From QHXW01 sp035280425 (lineage in GTDB: Bacteria > Acidobacteriota > Terriglobia > Bryobacterales > Bryobacteraceae), in NCBI GenBank assembly GCA_035280425.1, contig DATEFW010000003.1:51431-115430 (forward strand): DNA of 64,000 nt, read 5' to 3'. How positions within the stretch are numbered: the first letter of the stretch is position 1; each line of letters starts with the position of its first letter. Made by a program: the position numbers and the translations under genes. Positions 33,146 through 40,833 of the stretch are shown here, one piece after another. Below the pieces are notes generated by a model. The model did no database searches. It was not told the origin of the DNA and saw only the letters and a list, made by a program, of their open reading frames with translations.

Positions 33146-36103
33146 ATGAAGCATATACTGGCAGTTTTCGCCGTGCTCGTCGCGCCGCTCGCGCTCAGAG
33201 CCCAGACGGCCGTGTTGCGCGGCCAGGTGACCGATGAGAGCGGAGCCGTCATTCCATCGGCGACCGTTAAACTGGACGGGCCGTCCGGGCTGGTCAAGAC
33301 CGCGACAACAGCCGCCGATGGATCTTATTCGTTCCTGGGCCTCCCGTTGGGCGACTACACGGTACAGGCATCTGCGCCGGATCTGGCGCTGCCTGCGCCG
33401 TTGAAAATTACATTGCACCGTGGCGTGCAGACCTTAAAGCTCGAGTTGAAGATTGCCTCCACCGTGCAACACGTGACCGTACAGGAAAATGCGGGACCCG
33501 CGGTCACGCCTGAACCCGCTAACAACGCGAGCCAGCTTGTGCTTCACGGCGAAGATTTGGAGTCGCTCCCGGATGACCCCGACGATCTTCAGGAAGATCT
33601 GCAGGCGCTCGCCGGGCCGTCAGCCGGGCCCAACGGCGGCTCGATCTACATTGACGGGTTCAGCGGCGGTGAACTGCCGCCCAAAGATTCCATCCGCGAG
33701 ATCCGCATCAATCAGAATCCTTTTTCTCCCGAGTTCGATAAGCTCGGTTACGGACGCATCGAAGTCTTCACCAAACCGGGTACGGACAAGTTTCATGGCA
33801 CCGGTTTTTACAATTTGGGCGACGACGTCTGGAACTCGCGCAATCCTTACGCGATGCAAAAAGCGCCATTTCTACTGAAGGAGTATGGCGGGAATCTTGG
33901 CGGGCCGATCAATTCGCATGCCTCGTTCTTTCTCGATATCCAGCGCCATTCCATCGACAACGGCGCAGTCATCAACGGTACGACGCTCGATCCGCAAACT
34001 CTCGCCGTTATTAATCCGTTCACCGATGTTTTCCGCGTTCCCCAGCGCCGCGTCAGGATCCACCCGCGGATCGATTACCAGCTTGGCGCCAATAACACGC
34101 TCTCCGTGCACTACGGATTTACACGGTCCGACATTCGGGATAATGGCGTCGGCGGCTTCGAGCTGGTCTCGCGCGGATACCATTTTCACGATATCAACCA
34201 GACGGTTCACGTAGTGGACACAGCTGTGCTGGGACCGAACATTGAGAACGAGGCGCGTGTCGGCTTTTTCCGGTCCGCCAGCCAGAGCGTGGCCAACAAT
34301 CTCGACCCCGCGCTTCTGGTTCTCGGCGCTTTTAATGGGGGCGGAGCGCAAATGGGTCACTCGCAGAACACGCAGAACAATTACGAGCTTCAGAATTACA
34401 CATCGGTGCTGCACAAAACACACAGTTTCAAGTTTGGAGTCCGGCTGCGCCGGGAAAGTGACGCCACCGTCTCGCCGGCGAACTTCGGCGGCACCTTTAC
34501 GTTTGGCGGCGGCCTGGCTCCCGAGCTCGATGCGAACAATCAGCCCGTGCTCGATGCTTCCGGAAATCCAATACTTCAGCCCATTCAATCGATCGAACGT
34601 TACCGCAGGACCCTGCTGTTCGAGAGCCTGGGGATGAGCCCTGCGCAGATTCGCGCCCTCGGCGGCGGAGCGACGCAATTCGTCATCAACGCCGGCATTC
34701 CCAGCCTTTCCGCCAGCCAGACGGATGCGGGTATATTCTTTGGCGATGACTGGAGGGCGCGCCCGAACTTCACTTTGAGTTACGGGCTGCGCTACGAAAC
34801 CCAGACGAACATCCACGATTGGCGGGACTTCGCCCCGCGAGTGGGCCTCGCCTGGGCGCCCGGAGCGCGCGGAAAAAAGTCCGGCAAAACCGTGCTTCGC
34901 GCCGGCTTCGGTCTTTTCTACGATCGTTTTCCGCTCTCGGATACGCTCACCGCCATGCGTTACAACGGAATCCTTCAGCACCAGTACGTGGTGAGCCGGC
35001 CGGATTTCTTCCCGAATATTCCCGCCATTTCCGATTTAGGCACTGCCCAGCTCCAGGCCATCCAGAAGATCAGTTCTACGCTGCGAGCTCCGTACCTGAT
35101 GCAGTCGGCGGCGAGCATCGAGCGCCAGTTGCCCGCGCACACCACGGTCGCTGTGACCTATACGAACTCCCATGGACTGCACATGCTGCGCTCGCAGGAC
35201 ATCAATGCGCCGCTGCCCGGCACGTTCGATCCCCAAATCCCCGGGAGCGGCCTGTTCCCCTTCGGGAGCCCGGGCCCGCTCTTGTTGATGGAATCCTCCG
35301 GCCTGTACAACCAGAATCAGTTGATCACCAACGTCAACTCCCGCCTGAACGCGGCGGTCTCTCTGTTCGGCTTTTATACGTACAATCACGCCATGAGCAA
35401 TACCGATGGCCTGGGCACCTTCCCTGCGAATCCGTACAGCATGGCGGGTGAATACGGTCCTGCCGAAATCGATATGCGCCATCGGGTCTTCCTCGGCGGT
35501 TCAATCAACACGAAATGGAATCTGCGGCTGAGTCCCTTCTTCATCATTCATTCCGGAGCGCCCTTCGACATCACCGCCGGCCGCGATATTTATGGCGACA
35601 CCCTTTTCAACGGCCGCCCGGGAATCGCCACCGATCCGACCAAACCGGGCCTGATCGACACTCCTTATGGCCTGCTCGATCCCAACCCGACGCCGGATGA
35701 AAAAATCCTGCCGCGCAACTTTGGCCGCGGGCCCGGCGAGGTCATGTTCAACGCACGGCTGAGCAAAACTTTCGGATTCGGTCCCGCGCGCGAAGGCGGC
35801 TCGGGCGGCATGTCGGGCGGCGGCGGCCGTCATCGGGGCGGACCCGGTGGTCCCTTCTCGACCGCGGGTTTTCACAGCATGTTTGCGCCTCCGACTACCA
35901 ACCGCCGCTACAACCTGACGGTTTCCATCTCCGCGCGCAACCTGCTCAACCACAATAACCCCGGACCTATCACTGGCAACATTACATCGCCCCTGTTCGG
36001 GCAGGCCAACCAGCCGGCCGGCGCAAGAAGCTTCGGCGGCACCGGATTTCTCGAAAGCGCCAACAACCGGCGGCTCGAGCTGCAAATGCGTTTTACATTC
36101 TAG
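33146..36103 (+). CDS. TonB-dependent outer-membrane receptor with carboxypeptidase-regulatory (Oar-like) N-terminus
   Basis: A 985-residue outer-membrane protein. After a signal peptide (MKHILAVFAVLVAPLALRAQ), residues 22-95 form a CarboxypepD_reg-like Ig fold (AVLRGQVTDESGAVIPSATVKLDGPSG). A plug with SIYIDGFSGGELPPKDSIREIRINQNPFSPEFD follows, then a 22-strand barrel with alternating aromatics ending in NNRRLELQMRFTF, a proper C-terminal aromatic. A Gly-rich loop (GGSGGMSGGGGRHRGGPGGP) near residue 895 is unusual. Oar-like receptors without SusD are the standard importers in Acidobacteria. The position next to the lyase and esterase genes suggests uptake of the products they release. Confidence 0.94.
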   Translation: MKHILAVFAVLVAPLALRAQTAVLRGQVTDESGAVIPSATVKLDGPSGLVKTATTAADGSYSFLGLPLGDYTVQASAPDLALPAPLKITLHRGVQTLKLELKIASTVQHVTVQENAGPAVTPEPANNASQLVLHGEDLESLPDDPDDLQEDLQALAGPSAGPNGGSIYIDGFSGGELPPKDSIREIRINQNPFSPEFDKLGYGRIEVFTKPGTDKFHGTGFYNLGDDVWNSRNPYAMQKAPFLLKEYGGNLGGPINSHASFFLDIQRHSIDNGAVINGTTLDPQTLAVINPFTDVFRVPQRRVRIHPRIDYQLGANNTLSVHYGFTRSDIRDNGVGGFELVSRGYHFHDINQTVHVVDTAVLGPNIENEARVGFFRSASQSVANNLDPALLVLGAFNGGGAQMGHSQNTQNNYELQNYTSVLHKTHSFKFGVRLRRESDATVSPANFGGTFTFGGGLAPELDANNQPVLDASGNPILQPIQSIERYRRTLLFESLGMSPAQIRALGGGATQFVINAGIPSLSASQTDAGIFFGDDWRARPNFTLSYGLRYETQTNIHDWRDFAPRVGLAWAPGARGKKSGKTVLRAGFGLFYDRFPLSDTLTAMRYNGILQHQYVVSRPDFFPNIPAISDLGTAQLQAIQKISSTLRAPYLMQSAASIERQLPAHTTVAVTYTNSHGLHMLRSQDINAPLPGTFDPQIPGSGLFPFGSPGPLLLMESSGLYNQNQLITNVNSRLNAAVSLFGFYTYNHAMSNTDGLGTFPANPYSMAGEYGPAEIDMRHRVFLGGSINTKWNLRLSPFFIIHSGAPFDITAGRDIYGDTLFNGRPGIATDPTKPGLIDTPYGLLDPNPTPDEKILPRNFGRGPGEVMFNARLSKTFGFGPAREGGSGGMSGGGGRHRGGPGGPFSTAGFHSMFAPPTTNRRYNLTVSISARNLLNHNNPGPITGNITSPLFGQANQPAGARSFGGTGFLESANNRRLELQMRFTF

Positions 36104-36163
36104 GGCCGCCGGGAGAGGGCAGGGAAGCGGCTGAGCACCCCGCCCTCGGCTATACTGAAGAAC

Positions 36164-36700
36164 ATTCCGGCACTTTCAATCAGCGCTGCGCTCGCCGGCA
36201 TCGTTCTGCCGGACCCCGATGGTCGCGAACTGCGCCTTGGTTCTCTCTGGGAAAGCCGGCCGGCAGTCCTCGTGTTTCTCCGTCACTATGGTTGAATCTT
36301 CTGCCGCGAGCACGTCGCGCAGTTGCGCGAAAAACAGACGGAATTTCAGAATGCGGGAGCAAACCTGGCCGCCGTCGGCCTGGGCGACCGCAATTACGCC
36401 CGCCTGTTTCGGGAAGAGACCAGAATCAACTTCCCCCTCCTCATCGATGAGCAGCGCGTAGCTTATCGCGCGGCGGCCCTGCACGAGGCCAACCTATTTC
36501 ACTTGCTGCGCCGTGACAATGCCAAAGCACGGGCGCGAGCGCGTTCCGGCGGGCACCGGCAGCATCGCCTCGGGAAAAATCCGTTTCAGCTCGGCGGCAG
36601 TTTCGTGTTCGGTCCCGGAAACGTGGATATCTTTACTCACATCAGCCAGACATTCGGCGATAACGCCACCACGGACTCCGTTCTGGCGGCGCTGGCCTGA
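36164..36700 (+). CDS. Peroxiredoxin-like (AhpC-TSA_2/PRXL2, SelL-type) selenoprotein candidate with in-frame UGA
   Basis: Thioredoxin-fold redox protein whose frame is continuous from about 36155 to 36700 except for one TGA at 36293-36295. Translated through, the core is VLVFLRHYG-(UGA)-IFCREHVAQL. Relatives have Cys at the UGA position and a CxxC motif, so this would be UxxC with selenocysteine as residue 44. The rest (AAVGLGDRNYARLFREETRINFPLLIDEQRVAYRAA and FQLGGSFVFGPGNVDIFTHIS) is well preserved, which argues against decay. A hairpin at 36315-36330 is a SECIS candidate. The start is unresolved: no ATG/GTG/TTG lies in frame, and ATT at 36164, seven bases after a TATACT at 36151-36156, or CTG at 36155 are the candidates. 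A pseudogene is the alternative reading. Confidence 0.75.
36315..36330 (+). promoter_or_regulatory. Candidate bacterial SECIS hairpin of the PRXL2-like gene
   Basis: TCGCGC-AGTT-GCGCGA forms a perfect six-base-pair stem whose loop starts 26 bases after the UGA and has G in its second position. Distance and loop fit the loose bacterial SECIS rules. An overlapping alternative hairpin (CGCGA-GCACG-TCGCG, 36305-36319) is also possible. Confidence 0.5.
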
Positions 36701-36705
36701 GGCCC

Positions 36706-38217
36706 ATGGAACACTTCGACGTCCTGATCATCGGTGCAGGGCTTTCCGGCATCGACGCAGCCCATCATTTACAGAAGCTCTGCCCCAACAAGACCTACGT
36801 CATCCTCGAACAGCGCGAGCGCATCGGCGGTACCTGGGACCTGTTCCGCTACCCGGGAGTCCGTTCGGATTCCGACATGCTGACCATGAGCTATTCATTT
36901 CGCCCGTGGACCAGCCCCAAGGCGATTTCCGCCGGAGAAGATATCCGTGAATACATCGTCGCCACGGCGCGCGACGAAGGCATCGACCGCCACATCCGCT
37001 TCCGGCATCGCATCCGCCGTGCGGCGTGGTCTTCTCAAGATGCCCGCTGGACCGTCGAGGCTCTCTACCGAACGCCCGCCGGAGATGACGAAACGGCCAC
37101 ATTCACCTGCAATTTTCTTTTTTCTTGCGCGGGATATTATCGCTATTCCTCAGGCTACCTGCCGGAATTCCCGGGAATCGATCGTTTCGCCGGCCGCATC
37201 ATTCATCCGCAAGCCTGGCCCGAAGATTTGGATTACGCCGGAAAGCGCGTAGTCATCATCGGCAGCGGCGCGACCGCCGTGACGCTTTTGCCTGCATTAG
37301 CCAAAACCGCGGCGCACGTCACCATGCTGCAGCGCTCGCCCACTTATATTGTTTCGGTGCCTGCCGAGGATGCCATTGCCAACCGACTGCGGCGGATGCT
37401 GCCGGCAAAGTGGGCCTTTCAGCTCAGCCGGTGGAAGAATATCGGCCTGATGATGTATCTGTATCAACTCGCCCGGCGCAATCCGAACTTCGTAAAGAAA
37501 GGAATTATCAAGAGAGTGCGTGAGGAACTCGGCGCCGGTTACGATGTCGAAACGCACTTCACGCCGCGCTACAACCCATGGGAACAGAGGCTCTGCCTGG
37601 TGCCGGATCGAGACCTGTTCCAGGCGATCCGGTCGGGCCGCGCGAGTGTCGTCACCGGCGAGATCGAGACGTTTACAGAAACCGGCATCATGCTGAAATC
37701 CGCCGGAGAAATCCAGGCCGATATCATCATTACCGCGACCGGGCTGGCGCTCGAATTGATCGGTGGAGCGGAAATTTGCGTCGATGGCCGCCGGGTCGAC
37801 CCCGGCAAGGCCTTGGCTTACAAAGGCGTCATGATGTCGGGCGTGCCGAACCTGGCTTCCATATTCGGTTACATCAACGCCTCATGGACGCTCAAAGCCG
37901 ACCTGATCTGCGCCTACGTGTGCCGGCTGTTGAACTTCATGGAGAAAAAAGGCGTGCAGGTGGCAACACCAACAAGCCGTGATGAGACAGCCGTGGCGCC
38001 ATTCGTCGAGCACTTTTCCTCGGGGTACATTCAGCGGGCTTTGGCGAGTTGGCCGAAGCAAGGCTCAAAATGGCCATGGCGCGTGCATCAAAATTACATT
38101 CGCGATATCGTCAGCCTGAAATGGAGCCCGATTGCCGACGGCGCCCTGCAATTCTCGAACCCGGCGGACGCGGCCCAGCTACCTGTTCCCCACGAACTCA
38201 CCCAGGCTGCCAGGTAG
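36706..38217 (+). CDS. Flavin-containing (Baeyer-Villiger-type) monooxygenase
   Basis: A 503-residue NADPH/FAD monooxygenase. The FAD Rossmann motif is VLIIGAGLSGIDAAHHL (residues 5-21). The second nucleotide motif is VVIIGSGATAVTLLPAL. The sequence FAGRIIHPQAWPED matches the FxGxxxHxxxWP fingerprint of FMO and Baeyer-Villiger enzymes. WDLFRYPGVRSDSDMLTMSYSFRPW is the conserved segment of the EthA-type subgroup. Substrate (ketone, sulphide or amine) is unknown. It begins five bases after the peroxiredoxin-like gene on the same strand and may share its transcript. Confidence 0.92.
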   Translation: MEHFDVLIIGAGLSGIDAAHHLQKLCPNKTYVILEQRERIGGTWDLFRYPGVRSDSDMLTMSYSFRPWTSPKAISAGEDIREYIVATARDEGIDRHIRFRHRIRRAAWSSQDARWTVEALYRTPAGDDETATFTCNFLFSCAGYYRYSSGYLPEFPGIDRFAGRIIHPQAWPEDLDYAGKRVVIIGSGATAVTLLPALAKTAAHVTMLQRSPTYIVSVPAEDAIANRLRRMLPAKWAFQLSRWKNIGLMMYLYQLARRNPNFVKKGIIKRVREELGAGYDVETHFTPRYNPWEQRLCLVPDRDLFQAIRSGRASVVTGEIETFTETGIMLKSAGEIQADIIITATGLALELIGGAEICVDGRRVDPGKALAYKGVMMSGVPNLASIFGYINASWTLKADLICAYVCRLLNFMEKKGVQVATPTSRDETAVAPFVEHFSSGYIQRALASWPKQGSKWPWRVHQNYIRDIVSLKWSPIADGALQFSNPADAAQLPVPHELTQAAR

Positions 38218-38220
38218 AGC

Positions 38221-39069
38221 TTAGAGCAGGCTGCACTCAATCTCATTGACCTTCCACGCGATTTTTTCGAGCAGTTCGTCGCAGCGCTCGTGTAGCCCGT
38301 CGTTGCGGTCCGGCAGGAGGTCGAGTATCTTTTCCGGTTCCCATTTAGGGTCCGTCTCGACCGCAGCGAAGCCGCTCGCTCGTGCCGCAGCGCAGGAAGC
38401 CTGCACCAGTTGCCGCAAGCGCGGTGTTTCTCGCGTGATGCTGTCATGATGATGCGCGATCACATCCACGAGCGCTTCTGGAAAATTCCAGGAATCGGCG
38501 AGATGCTGGCCGATCTGGCAATGGTCGGCATCGCAAAGCTTGCGCTCCGCTTCCAATTTATCCATGCCGCCGGCAACGTTCTTGATCAACGCCGCGTAGT
38601 CGTCAGGAAAGACCATCAGCAGCGCGATTCGGCCGATATCGTGAAGCATCCCCGCGGTGTAGCCCATCGGTTTGGATACATTGCACCGTTCGGCCAGCGC
38701 CTGGCACCAGAGCCCCGTGGCAAGGTTGTGCCGCCATGCCCGGCGCAGCGGTTCCTTATTCCCGTGGTCGGCGTAATAGTTGACTGCTACGGTTACGACC
38801 AGGGATCGCAGCCGGTCCACACCCATCAGGGAAAGCGCTTGCACAACGCTTTTTATCTCGCGCCGCGCGCCCAGCAAGGCGGAGTTGGCTACCCGAAGCA
38901 CCTGGCTGGTGAAAGCCGCATCCGCGGCCAAGAGCCGGGACACGTCGCGATAGTCCGCCGTTTCGCGGCTGATCAACTCGATCAGCTTTGCCGCAGCCGG
39001 CGGAAAAGGCTTTAGCGTGTTGACTTTAGATGCTCTGCCGAGATCGACGTTCTTCTTGGCCGCGATCAA
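38221..39069 (-). CDS. HDOD-domain signalling protein
   Basis: A 282-residue protein. Residues 18-210 match the HDOD fold, a non-catalytic relative of HD phosphohydrolases (LKPFPPAAAKLIELISRET, FTSQVLRVANSALLGARREIKSVVQALSLMGVDRLRSLVV, YTAGMLHDIGRIALLMVFPDDY). The segment MLHDIGR retains an HD pair, and HHHDSI lies further on, so some HD-type metal binding cannot be excluded. HDOD proteins integrate signals in motility, cell cycle and second-messenger networks. No partner domain is fused. Convergent with the monooxygenase gene. Confidence 0.9.
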   Translation of the reverse strand: MIAAKKNVDLGRASKVNTLKPFPPAAAKLIELISRETADYRDVSRLLAADAAFTSQVLRVANSALLGARREIKSVVQALSLMGVDRLRSLVVTVAVNYYADHGNKEPLRRAWRHNLATGLWCQALAERCNVSKPMGYTAGMLHDIGRIALLMVFPDDYAALIKNVAGGMDKLEAERKLCDADHCQIGQHLADSWNFPEALVDVIAHHHDSITRETPRLRQLVQASCAAARASGFAAVETDPKWEPEKILDLLPDRNDGLHERCDELLEKIAWKVNEIECSLL

Positions 39070-39205
39070 GCTGTACTCCTGATGTCTTATATCGGCAGAT
39101 AACCTCTGTTAATTTAGGGTCTAACTTGCTCTTGTTTTGAATGACGCGAGGCAGTAACTCGTCGTAATGCCATGCTATGATGCGGTGTAAGTCGGAAGGT
39201 AAAGA

Positions 39206-40021
39206 ATGAGAAAACTTCCGTCCAGATGGTGTGCTGCATTCCTCTTCTGCGGAATTGCGGCGGCCGAAGTCCAGATTCCGGAGGGTACGCGGATACGCGT
39301 GCGGTTGGATCAGGATCTCTCGTCCGCTACCGCGGAGCAGGGTCAACCCGTTCGTCTTACCGTGGTAGAGGAAATCCGGGTGAACGAAACTTCGGTGATC
39401 GCCGCCGGTGCGGCCGTAGCCGGTGAAGTAACGGTCGCGGTGCCCCGGACCATGACCAGCAGCGGCAAGCTGGATTTTTCCGCGACCAGCGTTACCGCGG
39501 CCGACGGCGCGCCCATACCTCTGCGATATCGTCAGGACACAACCGGCGCCGGAAGCGCGGGTGGCGGTTTGCTCGCGGCAGGCGCGACCGTCCTGTTCGG
39601 CCCCACCGTTACGATGCTTCGTATGATGAGAGCGAAGGATATCGTGTTGGCCAAGGGCATGGTCCTCGAAGTCTTCACGAATCAAAGCCATATCCTGCAA
39701 GCTGCACCTGCGCAGGCCGGCGCCGCTGCCGCGCCCGCAACCCAGACGAACTCCGCCACAAAAGAAGAGACCGATTCGTCCGGCGCTGGGGAGTTGATCA
39801 TTCTCTCGATCAATTCCACTCCAGCCGGAGCGAAAATTACGGTGGACGGCGCAGATATGGGCGAGACGCCGGCATCGTTTCAACTCGATCCTGGTGCGCA
39901 CGACATTCAGGTCGAAAAGAGCGGACTCGCAATCTGGAAGCGTAAGATTACCGCCAAGGCGGGAACGCCGATCGACCTCGACGTTAAGCTGTTACCGGTC
40001 ACCAAGCCGAAAGGCCGCTGA
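39206..40021 (+). CDS. Exported PEGA-domain protein
   Basis: A 271-residue protein with a signal peptide (MRKLPSRWCAAFLFCGIAAA). The first half (VQIPEGTRIRVRLDQDLSSATAEQGQPVRLTVVEEIRVNETSVI) is a beta-rich domain seen in acidobacterial surface proteins. A hydrophobic Gly-rich segment (GGGLLAAGATVLFGPTVTML) may be a membrane contact. After an Ala/Thr-rich linker, residues 198-265 form a PEGA domain (ILSINSTPAGAKITVDGADMGETPASFQLDPGAHDIQVEKSG), normally a cell-surface binding module. Function unknown. GGAAGGTAAAG precedes the ATG. Confidence 0.82.
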   Translation: MRKLPSRWCAAFLFCGIAAAEVQIPEGTRIRVRLDQDLSSATAEQGQPVRLTVVEEIRVNETSVIAAGAAVAGEVTVAVPRTMTSSGKLDFSATSVTAADGAPIPLRYRQDTTGAGSAGGGLLAAGATVLFGPTVTMLRMMRAKDIVLAKGMVLEVFTNQSHILQAAPAQAGAAAAPATQTNSATKEETDSSGAGELIILSINSTPAGAKITVDGADMGETPASFQLDPGAHDIQVEKSGLAIWKRKITAKAGTPIDLDVKLLPVTKPKGR

Positions 40022-40086
40022 ACGACCTGCCGATCCCGGCGCGCCAACTGCAATTCGAAAGGGGCTAAACTTATCTGACTCGATCG

Positions 40087-40833
40087 ATGCACGCCTACGG
40101 GCAGGATTTGGCCTACATCCACCACGCCGGTTTCGGCGATTTTGCTCGTAGCGCCGCTCCCGGGCTTCTCAGCATTCTCCGCCGCAGCGGCATTCAAGGC
40201 GGGCTGGTAGTCGATCTCGGGTGCGGCAGCGGTATCTGGGCCGCCGAGCTTTTGAAAGCCGGTTATGAGGTAAGTGGGATCGATATTTCGAAAGCCATGA
40301 TCCGGCTGGCCCGCCACCGGGCTCCCGGCGCGGCATTCCGCACCGGTTCACTGTTCCGCACCAAGCTTCCGCCTTGCGCAGCCGTCACTTCGATCGGCGA
40401 ATGCGTCAACTACTGTTTCGATCGAAGCAACAGCCGGCGCAGGCTCTCCCGATTTTTCCGTCGCGTTTACGAAGCCCTCGATCCCGGCGGAATATTCATT
40501 TTCGATTTTGTCGAGCCCGGCCAGTTGTCCAGCGATGCATCTCGCCGCATTTTCCGGCAAGGAGAAGACTGGGTCGTTTTCGCGGAAACGACGGAAAACC
40601 ATCGCGAACAAACGCTGACTCGCCGGATCACGGCTTTCCGCCGCACGGGAAAGCTCTATCGCAGAAGCGTGGAAATCCACCGGCTGCGTTTGTATCGGAG
40701 CCGTGACGTGGCGAGCGACCTCGCGCGCGCCGGTTTTCAGGCAAACATCCTGCGCGGCTATGGCCGCTTCCGGCTCCCGGACGCGCATGCGGTCATCGTG
40801 GCGCGCAAGCCGTCATCACGATTTTCCAAATAG
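40087..40833 (+). CDS. Class I SAM-dependent methyltransferase
   Basis: A 248-residue Rossmann-fold methyltransferase. Motif I is VVDLGCGSGIWAAELLKAGYEV, followed by the SAM-ribose acidic segment SGIDISKAM. Motif II/III equivalents are AAVTSIGECVNYCFD and ALDPGGIFIFDFVEPGQ. The acceptor is unknown; the pattern resembles small-molecule methyltransferases more than RNA or DNA enzymes. Its 3' end overlaps the convergent yfhO-like gene by 18 bases. Confidence 0.9.
   Translation: MHAYGQDLAYIHHAGFGDFARSAAPGLLSILRRSGIQGGLVVDLGCGSGIWAAELLKAGYEVSGIDISKAMIRLARHRAPGAAFRTGSLFRTKLPPCAAVTSIGECVNYCFDRSNSRRRLSRFFRRVYEALDPGGIFIFDFVEPGQLSSDASRRIFRQGEDWVVFAETTENHREQTLTRRITAFRRTGKLYRRSVEIHRLRLYRSRDVASDLARAGFQANILRGYGRFRLPDAHAVIVARKPSSRFSK

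Noticed and set aside
33872..34981. A 369-codon minus-strand open frame
   Set aside because: Antisense to the TonB receptor barrel, with no domain or start signal.
36104..36322. Simple pseudogene reading for the peroxiredoxin-like gene
   Set aside because: Not fully excluded, but the frame is clean on both sides of the single UGA, the UGA falls on the redox Cys, and a second peroxiredoxin in the window has the same feature.
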